From: Amycolatopsis australiensis
Lineage (GTDB): Bacteria; Actinomycetota; Actinomycetes; Mycobacteriales; Pseudonocardiaceae
Reading direction: 5' to 3'
Length of the DNA: 64,000 bases
Assembly: GCF_900119165.1 (NCBI RefSeq)
Contig: NZ_FPJG01000006.1
Coordinates: 1-64,000, forward strand
In this document: positions 17,916 to 28,344 of the stretch, piece after piece
How positions within the stretch are numbered: the stretch's first letter is position 1
How the letters are laid out: each line of letters opens with the position of its first letter
Made by a program: the position numbers and the translations under genes
Notes under the pieces: generated by a model
What the model saw: only the letters and a program-made list of their open reading frames with translations
Databases searched by the model: none
What the model was told of the DNA's origin: nothing

Positions 17916-19193
17916 ATGACCGAACCGCTCGGCGCGCGGATCCGGCGGCTGCGCACCGACCGCGGCTGGACCCAGCGCGAGCTGGCCGAACCCGGGTACG
18001 ACCGCGGCTTCCTGGCGAAAGTCGAGACCGGCAGCCGCCCGCCGTCGGCGGAGATGCTCGCCTACCTGGCCGAACGCTTCGGGCTGACTGTCGACGAGCT
18101 GCGCTTCGGCCGCCCGCCCGGCGTCGCCGCCGAGCTGCGCGCGTCGCTCGACGAAGGCTACCGCGACCTGGAACAGGGCCGGATCGCCGACGCCGAGACG
18201 CGGTTCGCCGCCGTGGCGAAGCAGGCCGCGGGCTACCACCTCGGCGACGTCGAGTGCTACGCGCGGTTCTGCCAGGCCGAGGTGAAGTGGCAGCTGTTCG
18301 ACGTCGCGGGCGCCCAGGAGGCGCTGGAGCACGCGGAGGAGCTGGCCGCGGCCGCGCCACCGTGGCTGCGCGCGATGATCGTGCACCGCTGGTCGGGCTG
18401 CCGCTACCTCAGCGGCGACGCGGGCACGGCGATCGCCCGGGTCGAGGCGGAGCTGGCGGCCGGACCGTCCGACCCGGACGCGGAGTTGTGCCTGCTCACG
18501 GCGTTGATCCACCCGCTGGTGGAGATGGGCGGGCTGCACCGGGCGCACCGCGCGGCACTCGCCGGGCGCCGGCTGGCGAAGGCGGCCACGCGGCCGGACT
18601 TCGTCGCGCGGTTCCACCGGCAGGCGTCCCAGGTGTGGCAGGCGATCGGCCAGGCGGACCGCGCGGAGCAGGACCTGATCGAGGCGTGCCGGCTGTTCGC
18701 GTCGGTGGGTTTCGACCGCGACGCGGCCCGCTGCCGGTGGGCGCGGGGCTACCTGCTGCGCCGGCTCGGCCGCCTGGACGAAGCGTGCGCGGAGCTGACG
18801 GCGGCCCGCGACCAGCTGGCCACGATCGGCTCGGAGGAAGGCGTCGCGGGAGCGACGGTCGAGCTGGCGGAGGTCCGGCTCCGGCAGGGCGCACCGGACG
18901 ACGCGGCAGCGCTCGTCTCCGAGGTCTGGCCGCTGCTGGCCCGGGACGTGGAGGCCCTCGGCGAAGCGACGGGCTTGCGAGGCCAGATCGCCCAGGCCGG
19001 AGGCGACCTGGAGACGGCGACCCGCCTGCTGCGCGAGGCTTTCGAAGTGCAGAGCCGGGCTTCGCTGCACGGCGCGGCGGTTTCGACGGCCCTGCGGCTC
19101 GGCGACGTGCTCCGACAACGTGGTCATCTCGACGAGGCCCTCGACGCCTACCGCCAGGGCCTGGACGCGGCGGCACGCGGACCAGCGGACTGA
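17916..19193 (+). CDS. XRE-type regulator with TPR-like C-terminal domain (first module)
   Basis: The 425-residue protein has an N-terminal HTH (ARIRRLRTDRGWTQRELAEP, YDRGFLAKVETGSRPPSAEM, residues about 5-65) and then a long run of helical TPR-like repeats to the end (for example AVAKQAAGYHLGDVECYARF, RLGRLDEACAELTAARDQLA, GHLDEALDAYRQGLDAA). This is the architecture of peptide- or ligand-sensing regulators such as the BldD-like/NprR-like groups. ATG 17916 has TACCGT 6 nt upstream and no ribosome site, fitting a leaderless start. It precedes the secreted M4 protease by 233 bp; the arrangement is repeated with the next regulator and protease, so each probably controls its downstream gene. Confidence 0.85.
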   Translation: MTEPLGARIRRLRTDRGWTQRELAEPGYDRGFLAKVETGSRPPSAEMLAYLAERFGLTVDELRFGRPPGVAAELRASLDEGYRDLEQGRIADAETRFAAVAKQAAGYHLGDVECYARFCQAEVKWQLFDVAGAQEALEHAEELAAAAPPWLRAMIVHRWSGCRYLSGDAGTAIARVEAELAAGPSDPDAELCLLTALIHPLVEMGGLHRAHRAALAGRRLAKAATRPDFVARFHRQASQVWQAIGQADRAEQDLIEACRLFASVGFDRDAARCRWARGYLLRRLGRLDEACAELTAARDQLATIGSEEGVAGATVELAEVRLRQGAPDDAAALVSEVWPLLARDVEALGEATGLRGQIAQAGGDLETATRLLREAFEVQSRASLHGAAVSTALRLGDVLRQRGHLDEALDAYRQGLDAAARGPAD

Positions 19194-19194
19194 G

Positions 19195-19249
19195 TGGTCC
19201 GGACCAAACCAAGTTCCCTACGAAAGTCTGTGAATTGGTTCAGACCAGT
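19195..19249. promoter_or_regulatory. Two DasR-type (dre-like) palindromes upstream of the M4 protease
   Basis: TGGTCCGGACCA (19195-19206) is a perfect 12-bp palindrome starting 2 nt after the regulator stop codon. ATTGGTTCAGACCAGT (19234-19249) matches 14 of 16 positions of the published DasR responsive element consensus A(C/T)TGGTCTAGACCA(G/C)T. The two core 12-mers are 41 bp apart start to start, about four helical turns. DasR represses chitin and N-acetylglucosamine genes in actinomycetes. The palindromes are seen directly; binding is inferred. The next protease has a chitin-binding module, which fits GlcNAc control. Confidence 0.55.
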
Positions 19250-19360
19250 CTCGATCCCCGCCGTTTCCTGCGGTTTCGCGTGGATCGGCCGCATCCCGCG
19301 CATCCCGCGCTGCTCCGTTCGGCCCATTGACCGGCGGACCACCGGAACCTTTACTCGGAC
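19215..19360 (+). promoter_or_regulatory. Conserved upstream element, copy A (before M4 protease)
   Basis: Three blocks recur upstream of the M28 protease: TCCCTACGAAAGTC (19215-19228), TCCGTTCGGCCCATTGAC (19314-19331) and CCTTTACTCGGAC (19348-19360). Spacing between the last two is identical in both copies (34 bp start to start), and the first block lies 99 bp (here) or 96 bp (copy B) before the second. Conservation in position and sequence at two loci implies a shared promoter or operator, probably recognised by the paired XRE/TPR regulators or a common sigma factor. I cannot assign -35 and -10 with confidence. Confidence 0.6.
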
Positions 19361-19367
19361 GCGTCCA

Positions 19368-19391
19368 GCGCAATAACACCAGTTATTGCGC
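19368..19391. promoter_or_regulatory. Perfect inverted repeat between promoter region and M4 protease start
   Basis: Ten-base arms GCGCAATAAC (19368-19377) and GTTATTGCGC (19382-19391) enclose a 4-nt loop ACCA. The AT-rich core is unusual in this GC-rich region. It lies 36 bp before the ATG, so it is either an operator or a 5' UTR hairpin. It has no equivalent before the M28 protease, so it would give this gene separate control. Confidence 0.5.
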
Positions 19392-19426
19392 CGGACACAT
19401 TCCTCGCGTCCCCGGAAAGGTGCCCC

Positions 19427-21499
19427 ATGAGATCCCCACGTGGGCTGGCGGCGATCGCCGGCCTGGCCCTGACCTTCGCGGTGCCGGCGATCCCGGCCAC
19501 CGCCGCTCCCGCCCCCGCCGTCCCGCCCGAGGCGCTCGCCGCCCGGGCCGCCGACCAGGCCGCCCTCAGCGGTGCCGACCGGCTCGCCAAGGGTGCCGGC
19601 GAGGCGTTCGTCCGCACCGGCGTCACGCCGGGCGGCGGCGGTCTCTACTACGCCTCCTACCAGCGCACTTACCACGGCCTGCCGGTCGTCGGCGGGGACG
19701 CGGTCGTCGTCGCCGACGGCGCGGGGCGCGTCCGCGCCACCGAAGCCGCCGAGACCGCACCGATCACCGTCGGCACCCACGCGGCGCTGAAAGCCGAGCA
19801 AGCGGCGAAGATCGCGCGGGGCAAGGTGTCCACAGTGGACAACACCGCCACGCCGAAGCTCGTCGTGCTGGCCGGGGACGCCCCCAAGCTGGCCTACGAG
19901 GTCGTCGTCAGCGGCCACAACGGCGCCACGCCGACGCGGCTGCACGTCTTCGTCGACAGCGCGACCGGCGCCGTCCTCGACACGCGCGACGACATCCACA
20001 CCTTGGCCAAGCCGGGCGCCGCCACGCAGGGCACCGCCGCGACCCCGGCCGTCGCGGGCACCGGCAACTCCTACTACGCCGGGACCGTCTCGATCGACAC
20101 GTCCGGCTCCGCCGGCTCGTACTCGATGACCGACCTGGGCCGCCGCGGCATCGCCTGCGGCCGCGAGGGCGGCTCGATCTTCACCAAGAGCACCAACACC
20201 TGGGGCAACGGCTCCGGCACCGACCTCGAAACCGGCTGCGTCGACGCCCTCTACAGCGTCCAGACCGAGTGGAAGATGCTGAACGACTGGCTGGGCCGCA
20301 ACGGCATCGACGGTGCCGGCGGCGGCTTCCGCGCCAGTGTCGGCCTCAACGACGTCAACGCCTACTGGGACGGTTCCTCGACCCACTTCGGGCACTCGCA
20401 GGACAACCAGCGGCAGGCGACCCCGATGGACGTCGTCGGCCACGAGTTCGGGCACGCCATCTTCCAGACCACCCCGGGCGGCACCGGCTCCGGCAACGAG
20501 AACGGCGGCCTCAACGAGTCCACCGGTGACATCTTCGGCGCGCTCACCGAGTTCTACGCCAACAACCCGGTGGACCGGCCGGACTTCACCGTCGGCGAGG
20601 GCGTCAACCTGACCGGCACGGGCCCGATCCGCTACATGTACAACCCGTCGCAGGAGGGCGACCCGAACTGCTACTCCTCGTCGATCCCGAGCACCGAGGT
20701 GCACGCCGCCGCGGGCCCGCAGAACCACTGGTTCTACCTGCTCTCCCAGGGGAGCAACGCCTCGCCGGCCAGCCCGACGTGCAACGGCTCGACCGTCACC
20801 GGCATCGGCATCCAGAAGGCGGGCAAGATCTTCTACAACGGCCTGCTGAAGAAGACCTCGTCGTGGAACCACAAGGCCGCCCGCAAGGCCACGCTGGAAG
20901 CCGCGATCGCGCTCTTCCCGGGCAGCTGCACCGAGTTCAACGCCACGAAGGCCGCGTGGGACGCGGTGAGCGTGACGGCGGCCGGCGGTGAACCGACCTG
21001 CACCGGCCAGCCGCCGGCCGGCAACGACTACTCGCTGACGCTCTCGCCGACGTCGGCGTCCGTCCAGCCCGGACAGACCGCGACGACGACCGTGACCACC
21101 CGGATCACCTCGGGCAACGCGCAGACCGTGTCGCTGCTGGCCACCGGCCTGCCGGACGGCGCGAAGGCGACCTTCAACCCGGCGAGCATCCAGTCCGGCG
21201 GGACGGCGACGCTGACCATCACCACGTCGGCGACCACGCCGCAGGGCACCAGCCAGGTGACGGTCACCGGTGACGGCACCGACGCCGACCACACCGCGCA
21301 GTTCTCGCTCACCGTCGGCACCGGCACCCCGCCGACCGGCTGCGGCGGCCTGACGGAATGGGATTCGGCCAAGGCCTACGCGCCGAACGACGTCGTGAGC
21401 CACAACGGTCACAAGTGGACGTCGCTGTGGTACTCGACCGGGGCCGAGCCCGGCGCGCCCACCTCGTGGGCCGTGTGGAGTGACGGCGGCGCCTGCTGA
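19427..21499 (+). CDS. Secreted M4 (thermolysin-like) metallopeptidase with Ig-like and chitin-binding domains
   Basis: This 690-residue preproprotein has a signal peptide (about 1-27, ending in PATAAP), an FTP/PepSY-type propeptide (to about 195), a thermolysin catalytic domain (about 205-510), an Ig-like domain (about 535-635) and a C-terminal CBM5/12 chitin-binding module (WDSAKAYAPNDVVSHNGHKW onward, 645-690). The zinc site is HEFGH (H339, E340, H343) with the third ligand E364 in GGLNES. The enzyme should cleave proteins outside the cell, with the last module targeting it to chitin-bearing material such as fungal walls or arthropod cuticle. Upstream sit DasR-type palindromes and a conserved element also found before the M28 protease. 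A strong hairpin follows the stop. Confidence 0.93.
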   Translation: MRSPRGLAAIAGLALTFAVPAIPATAAPAPAVPPEALAARAADQAALSGADRLAKGAGEAFVRTGVTPGGGGLYYASYQRTYHGLPVVGGDAVVVADGAGRVRATEAAETAPITVGTHAALKAEQAAKIARGKVSTVDNTATPKLVVLAGDAPKLAYEVVVSGHNGATPTRLHVFVDSATGAVLDTRDDIHTLAKPGAATQGTAATPAVAGTGNSYYAGTVSIDTSGSAGSYSMTDLGRRGIACGREGGSIFTKSTNTWGNGSGTDLETGCVDALYSVQTEWKMLNDWLGRNGIDGAGGGFRASVGLNDVNAYWDGSSTHFGHSQDNQRQATPMDVVGHEFGHAIFQTTPGGTGSGNENGGLNESTGDIFGALTEFYANNPVDRPDFTVGEGVNLTGTGPIRYMYNPSQEGDPNCYSSSIPSTEVHAAAGPQNHWFYLLSQGSNASPASPTCNGSTVTGIGIQKAGKIFYNGLLKKTSSWNHKAARKATLEAAIALFPGSCTEFNATKAAWDAVSVTAAGGEPTCTGQPPAGNDYSLTLSPTSASVQPGQTATTTVTTRITSGNAQTVSLLATGLPDGAKATFNPASIQSGGTATLTITTSATTPQGTSQVTVTGDGTDADHTAQFSLTVGTGTPPTGCGGLTEWDSAKAYAPNDVVSHNGHKWTSLWYSTGAEPGAPTSWAVWSDGGAC

Positions 21500-21505
21500 A
21501 CCCCG

Positions 21506-21542
21506 CCGCGTGGTGGCGGGCGACTCGCCCGCCACCACGCGG
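21506..21542. terminator. Hairpin terminator after M4 protease
   Basis: Perfect 18-bp inverted arms occupy 21506-21523 and 21525-21542 (CCGCGTGGTGGCGGGCGA and its complement), starting 6 nt after the protease stop. There is no U-tract, as is common for actinomycete terminators. It separates this gene from the second regulator, although the right arm lies close to the TACCCT promoter-like sequence at 21543-21548. Confidence 0.8.
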
Positions 21543-21577
21543 CCTACCCTGGACTCCCCCGGCGGAAAGGCGGCTGA

Positions 21578-22843
21578 GTGAGCGAGAGCGTCGGTGAGCG
21601 CCTGCGCGAGCTGCGCACCGAGCGCGGGCTCACGCAGCGCCAGCTCGCGGGAACGCAGTACTCCGCGGCGTACGTGTCGTCGGTCGAGACCGGCGCGCGG
21701 ACGCCGTCGGGTGACGCGCTGCGGTTCTTCGCCCAGCAGCTGGGCATCGACGCCGACGAGCTGCTCGGCGGCAGCTCGCCGCGCGAGCTGATCGAGCTCG
21801 ACCTCGAGCTGATCGAGACGGCGGAACGCTTCCTGGCCGGGGACGCGCGCCGCGCGACCCCGCGGATGCAGCGCATCCGGCGCCGCGCCGAACGCCTCCA
21901 CCGGCCGCGGCAGGCCGGGATCGCCCTGCTGTGGCTGGCCGGGTACTCGACCGGCGACGCCCGAACCAAGTACGTCGCGGAGGCCGAGACGGCGTTGTCG
22001 GGCGAGCCGCCGCCGGTGCGGGCGATGGTCGTGCCGCTGCGCGCGGCCGTGCTCACCGGCTGGGGCGAGCTGCAGTACGCCCTGCACCTGCTGGAAACCT
22101 GCCACGCGGAGCTGCTGCGCGACGGGTACCCGCAGCCGTCGCTGCTGCTGACGCTGCGGGCCTGCCTGGCCGAGCGGCACCTGCGCCAGGGCGACCTGGA
22201 GCGGGCCGCGGAATACGCCGAATCGGCGTTGCGGCTGCACCGGGGCGGCCCGGCGGTGCTGGCCGAGCTGACCCGCAGCCACCTCGAAGTGTGCCGCAGC
22301 CACCTGGCGGCGGACCGGTTCGCCGACGCGGCCGCGTCGGTGGCGGCGGCGTACGACCTGATGCAGGAGCGGGCACTGCACCCCGCGATGGCGCACTGCC
22401 TGCTGGCCAGGGCCCGGGTCCGCGGCCGCGCGGGCGACGTCGGAGGCGCGCTGGCCGACCTCGCCGCGGCGCGGGAGACGGCGTGGCCGGACGACGTCCC
22501 GGCGATCACGGTCGAGCTGGCGGCCGAGCACCTGGCGGCGGGCCGGCTGGAGACGGCGGCGACGCTGCTCGACCAGGTCCGGCCGTCGGTCGTGGCGGGC
22601 ACGGCGCTGGCGGCGGAGCTGCGGCTGCAGCTGGGGTCGCTGGCCCGGGCGCGCGGCGACGCCCGCGGCGCGGCGGAGTACTTGCGGGCGGCGGTCGAAC
22701 TCGCCACCGGGCTCGGGGCGCGTGGCGTGCTGGTGCGCGCGTTGCGGCCGCTGAGCGAGCTGCTGGGCGAAACCGGAAAGCAGCAGGAAGCCGCCGACGT
22801 GCTGCGAAACGGCTTGCTCGCGTTGGGCGCCGAAGCCGGCTGA
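21578..22843 (+). CDS. XRE-type regulator with TPR-like C-terminal domain (second module)
   Basis: The 421-residue protein has the same architecture as the first regulator: an HTH (ERLRELRTERGLTQRQLAGT, YSAAYVSSVETGARTPSGDA, residues about 5-65) and then helical TPR-like repeats (LHLLETCHAELLRDGYPQPS, RQGDLERAAEYAESALRLHR, GDARGAAEYLRAAVELATGL). Sequence identity between the two looks modest, so they are diverged paralogues. GTG 21578 follows a GGAAAGGCGG ribosome site. The downstream neighbour is the M28 aminopeptidase, 254 bp away, with the shared upstream element between them. This repeats the regulator-protease order of the first module. Confidence 0.85.
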   Translation: MSESVGERLRELRTERGLTQRQLAGTQYSAAYVSSVETGARTPSGDALRFFAQQLGIDADELLGGSSPRELIELDLELIETAERFLAGDARRATPRMQRIRRRAERLHRPRQAGIALLWLAGYSTGDARTKYVAEAETALSGEPPPVRAMVVPLRAAVLTGWGELQYALHLLETCHAELLRDGYPQPSLLLTLRACLAERHLRQGDLERAAEYAESALRLHRGGPAVLAELTRSHLEVCRSHLAADRFADAAASVAAAYDLMQERALHPAMAHCLLARARVRGRAGDVGGALADLAAARETAWPDDVPAITVELAAEHLAAGRLETAATLLDQVRPSVVAGTALAAELRLQLGSLARARGDARGAAEYLRAAVELATGLGARGVLVRALRPLSELLGETGKQQEAADVLRNGLLALGAEAG

Positions 22844-22897
22844 GCGCCGATCCCCGTGGTGGCAACCGATCCGGCGTTCGGGGGGTGTCCGCGACAA

Positions 22898-24702
<1,805 letters not shown>

Positions 24703-24708
24703 CCCAGG

Positions 24709-24738
24709 GGTGGCACTTCCCCGCGGGGAAGTGCCACC
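24709..24738. terminator. Hairpin terminator after M28 aminopeptidase
   Basis: A perfect 30-bp palindrome (15-bp arms, GGTGGCACTTCCCCG and complement) begins 6 nt after the stop. As with the M4 gene the hairpin lacks a U-tract. The DasR-like site of the chitinase follows 8 nt later. Confidence 0.8.
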
Positions 24739-24746
24739 ACCACAAT

Positions 24747-24758
24747 TTGTCTAGACCA
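24747..24758. promoter_or_regulatory. DasR-type (dre-like) site upstream of the chitinase
   Basis: TTGTCTAGACCA matches the 12-bp DasR core TGGTCTAGACCA at 11 of 12 positions, about 90 bp before the chitinase start. DasR elements of this form control chitinase genes in Streptomyces and are relieved by glucosamine-6-phosphate. Slightly downstream, TTCGTAGG (24763-24770) is the reverse complement of the CCTACGAA core found in the shared protease element. Binding is inferred, not shown. Confidence 0.7.
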
Positions 24759-24844
24759 CCCGTTCGTAGGTAGTCACCGGTTCTCCGCGGCCCATATCGT
24801 GATCGGACACACCGAGTTCACCCTCAACGACGATGGGAGCCGGT

Positions 24845-25897
24845 ATGTCCGGTCGCAGAACCCGCTGGTTCGGAACCCTCCTGGCCGCGGCCATGGCCGT
24901 CCCGCTGCTCGTGCCGGCCCCCGCGCAGGGGGCGGTGCCGGCCGGCACGTGCGCGGTGAAGTCCCGCCCCGCGGGCAAGGTCGTCCAGGGCTACTGGGAG
25001 AACTGGGACGGCGCGGCGAACGGCGTCCACCCCGGCATGGGCTGGATCCCGATCACCGACAGCCGCATCGCGCAGCACGGCTACAACGTCGTCAACGCCG
25101 CCTTCCCGGTGATCCGCTCCGACGGGACCGTGCTGTGGGAGGACGGGATGGACGCCGGGGTCAAGGTGGCCACGCCCGCCGAGATGTGCGCGGCGAAGGC
25201 CGCGGGCGCGACGATCCTGATGTCGATCGGCGGCGCGGCCGCCGGGATCGACCTCTCGTCCTCGACGGTGGCCGACCGGTTCGTCTCGACGATCGTGCCG
25301 ATCCTGAAGCAGTACAACTTCGACGGCATCGACATCGACATCGAGACCGGCCTCACCGGCAGCGGGAACATCAAGACGCTCTCGGCGTCGCAGGCCAACC
25401 TGGTCCGGATCATCGACGGCGTGCTCGCGCAGATGCCGTCGAACTTCGGGCTGACCATGGCGCCGGAAACCGCGTACGTCACCGGCGGCAGCATCACCTA
25501 CGGCTCGATCTGGGGCGCGTACCTGCCGATCATCAAGAAGTACGCGGACAACGGCCGCCTGTGGTGGCTGAACATGCAGTACTACAACGGCTCGATGTAC
25601 GGCTGCAGCGGCGATTCCTACCAGGCCGGGACCGTGCAGGGCTTCACCGTGCAGACGCAGTGCCTGAACAACGGCCTGGTCGTGCAGGGCACGACGATCC
25701 GCGTCCCGTACGACAAGCAGGTCCCCGGCCTGCCCGCCCAGCCGGGCGCCGGCGGCGGGTACCTGTCGCCGAGCCTGGTTTCCCAGGCGTGGCGGTCGGT
25801 CCCGGGCCTGAAGGGCCTGATGGACTGGTCGATCAACTGGGACGGCTCGAAGGGCTGGACGTTCGGCGACAACGTCAAGTCGCTGCAGGGCCGCTAG
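24845..25897 (+). CDS. Secreted GH18 chitinase
   Basis: The 350-residue enzyme hydrolyses beta-1,4 links of chitin. A signal peptide (about 1-30, ending PAPAQGA) precedes a single GH18 barrel. The catalytic motif DxxDxDxE is FDGIDIDIE with E167 as the acid, and SIGGA (ILMSIGGAAAG) and MQYYN (NMQYYNGSMYG) complete the active site; the late GLMDWSINWD strand is also typical of bacterial ChiC/ChiD-like enzymes. No carbohydrate-binding module is attached. I chose ATG 24845 over 24833 because GGGAG precedes it at proper distance. The stop shares CTAG (25894-25897) with the convergent DUF3152 gene. A DasR-like site upstream suggests induction by GlcNAc. Confidence 0.95.
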   Translation: MSGRRTRWFGTLLAAAMAVPLLVPAPAQGAVPAGTCAVKSRPAGKVVQGYWENWDGAANGVHPGMGWIPITDSRIAQHGYNVVNAAFPVIRSDGTVLWEDGMDAGVKVATPAEMCAAKAAGATILMSIGGAAAGIDLSSSTVADRFVSTIVPILKQYNFDGIDIDIETGLTGSGNIKTLSASQANLVRIIDGVLAQMPSNFGLTMAPETAYVTGGSITYGSIWGAYLPIIKKYADNGRLWWLNMQYYNGSMYGCSGDSYQAGTVQGFTVQTQCLNNGLVVQGTTIRVPYDKQVPGLPAQPGAGGGYLSPSLVSQAWRSVPGLKGLMDWSINWDGSKGWTFGDNVKSLQGR

Positions 25898-26679
25898 GAG
25901 TCGCCGGCCGGGATCGGGTCGTCGTACTCGCCGGAGGGACCCGCGTACGCGCGGCCGTCCGGGAACGGCCAGGGGTTCGGCACGCAGCCGTGCAGCCCGA
26001 GCGTCTGCTGCTCCATCACCGGCGCCGGACGGCCGGGGCCCGGGCACAGCTCGTGGCCCTGGCCGAGCCGGTGCCCGGTCTCGTGCGTGACCATGTACTG
26101 GCGGTAGACCTCCAGCGGTGCCCCGTAGCCCGGCACGGCGTTGGCCCAGCGGGCGACGTTGAGGACGACGTTGCTGCCGTTGCGGCACGAGGTGTAGCCG
26201 TCCGGGGTACCGCCGCAGAGCTTGTCGCGGCTGGCGGGTGTCGCGAGGTAGATGGTGAAGTCGGCCGGGTCTTCGGGCCCGACCTGCTGCAGCCGCCACT
26301 CGCCGCCGCCGGTCCAGCCGCGCGGGTCGCCGAGGATGCCGCGGACGGCGGCGGCGAACCCGGCGGGGTCGACGCCGTCGATGCCGGTCTCCAGCGCGAT
26401 CCGGTACCGCATCAGGCGGCCCGACCGGCCGGCCACTTCATCGCTGCCCGGCGTGAACATCCACTGGCCGGAGCCGGTCCGCGGGAAGGTGATGGCGACC
26501 TCGGCGGGCTGCTTGACCGGCTGCTCCCGCTCGGCGGGCGCCGGCGGGACGGCGGTGGCCTCCCCGATGGCCGTGACGACCGGACCGGCCGCCGGCGCGG
26601 CGACGGGCTGCCGCTCACAGGCGCTGAGGACCCCGGCCAGCGCGAGCACGGCGACGGCCCGTCTCGCGGTCTTCGACAT
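25894..26679 (-). CDS. DUF3152 lipoprotein with metzincin-like zinc motif
   Basis: The 261-residue protein has a lipoprotein signal (AVLALAGVLSACERQ, lipobox LSAC, Cys about 21), a low-complexity Pro/Ala linker and a DUF3152 domain (from about 75). The domain includes the extended zinc motif THETGHRLGQGHELC, that is HExxHxxGxxH, about residues 204-215, followed by PAPVMEQQTLGLHGC, a Met-turn-like segment. These features suggest an extracellular, membrane-anchored metalloprotease-like fold; activity is unproven. ATG 26679 follows a GGGAGGA ribosome site. Its stop overlaps that of the chitinase. Confidence 0.85.
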   Translation of the reverse strand: MSKTARRAVAVLALAGVLSACERQPVAAPAAGPVVTAIGEATAVPPAPAEREQPVKQPAEVAITFPRTGSGQWMFTPGSDEVAGRSGRLMRYRIALETGIDGVDPAGFAAAVRGILGDPRGWTGGGEWRLQQVGPEDPADFTIYLATPASRDKLCGGTPDGYTSCRNGSNVVLNVARWANAVPGYGAPLEVYRQYMVTHETGHRLGQGHELCPGPGRPAPVMEQQTLGLHGCVPNPWPFPDGRAYAGPSGEYDDPIPAGDS

Positions 26680-26794
26680 GGGTCCTCCCGGGTGCGCGGC
26701 TTCACCGGGAGATACGGCCGAGGCGGCCGAAAAGTTGCGGTGACGTCGAGTCACCGCAGCTCAGCACCTCGGCTGTGACGACGGCCACATCGGG

Positions 26795-27865
26795 TCAGCC
26801 GAGGAACTTGCGGAGGATCGCCGTGACCTGGCGGATCTCCGCCGTGCGGACGTGCTCCTGCTTCGTGTGCGCCAGCGTCGGGTTGCCCGGGCCGAAGTTG
26901 ACCGCCGGCATGCCCAGCGCGGCGAAGCGCGCGACGTCCGTCCAGCCCAGCTTCGCCGCCGCGCGGCCGCCCGCCGCGGCCACCAGCTCGGCCGCCGCCG
27001 GGGCCGACAGGCCCGGCAGCGCTCCCGGTGAAAAGTCCACAACGGACAGTTCGTAGCCGTCGAACACCTCGCGCAGATGCCGTTCCGCCGCCGCCGGGTC
27101 GCGGTCCGGGGCGAAGCGGTGGTTCACGGTCAGTACCGCCGAGTCCGGCACGACGTTCCCGGCGACCCCGCCGCCGATCGACGTCGCCTGCAGGCCCTCG
27201 CGGTAGGTCAGCCCGTCGATGTCGACGACCCGTGGCGTGTACTCGGCCAGCCGCCGAAGGGGCCCGGCCAGCGCGTGGATCGCGTTCTCGCCCATCCACG
27301 CCCGGGCCGTGTGCGCCCGCTTCCCGGTGAAGCGCAGCTCGACGCGCATGGTGCCCTGGCAGCCGGCCTCGATGGCGCCGTTCGACGGCTCGCCGACGAT
27401 CGCCAGGTCACCCGCCAGCCACTCGGGCAGCTCGCGCTCGATCCGGCCGAGGCCGTTCTTGACCGCTTCGACCTCTTCGTTGTCGTAGAAGACGAACGTG
27501 ACGTCGTGCTTCGGCTCCGGCAGCGTCGCCGCGAGGTGCAGGAAGACCGCGTCGCCGCCCTTCATGTCGACCGAGCCGAGGCCGTGCAGGATTTCGTCGT
27601 CTCCGCTGCCTTCACGCCGCGAAGGCAGGTTGCCGTTCTCCGGCACGGTGTCGAGGTGCCCGGCGAGCACGACCCGCGAGGCACGGCCGAGCTTCGTCCG
27701 CGCCAGGACGGCGTCACCGTTGCGGACGACCTCCAGGTGCGGCGCCTGCGCCTGAAGCGCTTCCTGCACGGCCGTCGCGATCTCGGCCTCCGAGCCGGAC
27801 ACGCTGAAGGTGTCCACGAGCGCGGCGGTCAGGTCGACGGGGTCGGCGTGCAGGTCGAGGCTCAT
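26795..27865 (-). CDS. dapE: Succinyl-diaminopimelate desuccinylase
   Basis: DapE removes succinate from N-succinyl-LL-2,6-diaminopimelate in lysine and peptidoglycan synthesis. The 356-residue M20 metallohydrolase shows [12 protein letters not shown] (zinc His and Asp), [18 protein letters not shown] (bridging Asp), [13 protein letters not shown] (catalytic and zinc Glu), [35 protein letters not shown] (lid domain) and [16 protein letters not shown] (final His). I chose ATG 27865 over 27874. It is divergent from a lipoprotein and dapD. In M. tuberculosis dapE and dapD (Rv1202, Rv1201c) are also divergent neighbours. Confidence 0.95.
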   Translation of the reverse strand: MSLDLHADPVDLTAALVDTFSVSGSEAEIATAVQEALQAQAPHLEVVRNGDAVLARTKLGRASRVVLAGHLDTVPENGNLPSRREGSGDDEILHGLGSVDMKGGDAVFLHLAATLPEPKHDVTFVFYDNEEVEAVKNGLGRIERELPEWLAGDLAIVGEPSNGAIEAGCQGTMRVELRFTGKRAHTARAWMGENAIHALAGPLRRLAEYTPRVVDIDGLTYREGLQATSIGGGVAGNVVPDSAVLTVNHRFAPDRDPAAAERHLREVFDGYELSVVDFSPGALPGLSAPAAAELVAAAGGRAAAKLGWTDVARFAALGMPAVNFGPGNPTLAHTKQEHVRTAEIRQVTAILRKFLG

Positions 27866-27888
27866 GCCCGGCACGCTACCGTGAGGGG

Positions 27889-28317
27889 GTGCGTAGGTTC
27901 CCGGTCGCCGTCGGCGGCGCGTTGCTGGTCCTGGTCCTGTCCGGCTGCGGCAACGAGGCAGGCCCGACGCCCAAGCAGGGCGGCGAGCCGGGCCCGGACG
28001 CGCTCCCGACGAAGCTGGACGCGCTGACCGTCGACCAGTGCTACGCGAGCCCGCGCACCCAGCTGCCGAAGGGCTGTGAGAAGTACGTCACGGAGGTGGG
28101 CAACGTCCCCGGCGCGGCCCGCAAGCGCGCGAACGACCGCGACCCGCGGCTGGTCGCCGAGGCCGACAAGCTGCAGACGGCCGTCGGCGAGTTCCGCGGC
28201 GCGGGCTGCACGACGGTGCCCGACGCGGGCGGCCCGTGCACGCAGGCGCTCGTCGACATCGCGGCCGCGCTGTCCGGCCTGAAGAAGCAGGTGGACGCCG
28301 AGCCCACGACGAGCTGA
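27889..28317 (+). CDS. Small secreted lipoprotein, unknown function
   Basis: The 142-residue protein has a lipoprotein signal ([20 protein letters not shown], lipobox LSGC) and a mature region with four further cysteines, probably two disulfides ([19 protein letters not shown] and [20 protein letters not shown]). The rest is helical and charged. I recognise no family. The GTG start has TACCGT 6 nt upstream and no ribosome site, consistent with a leaderless message, and only 23 bp separate it from the divergent dapE. dapD follows after 27 nt but has its own -10-like hexamer. Confidence 0.75.
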   Translation: MRRFPVAVGGALLVLVLSGCGNEAGPTPKQGGEPGPDALPTKLDALTVDQCYASPRTQLPKGCEKYVTEVGNVPGAARKRANDRDPRLVAEADKLQTAVGEFRGAGCTTVPDAGGPCTQALVDIAAALSGLKKQVDAEPTTS

Positions 28318-28344
28318 CGCCGTCGCTCGACTACCGTGTCGGGC

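Noticed and set aside
19344..19365. GGAAC followed by GTC, resembling an ECF sigma factor promoter, before the M4 protease
   Set aside because: The GGAAC is not conserved in the matching element before the M28 gene.
19148..22897. Minus-strand open frame of about 1250 codons across the regulator and M4 protease genes
   Set aside because: The translation is a monotonous Arg/Gly/Ala/Asp string opposite clearly recognisable genes. It is an artefact of high GC.
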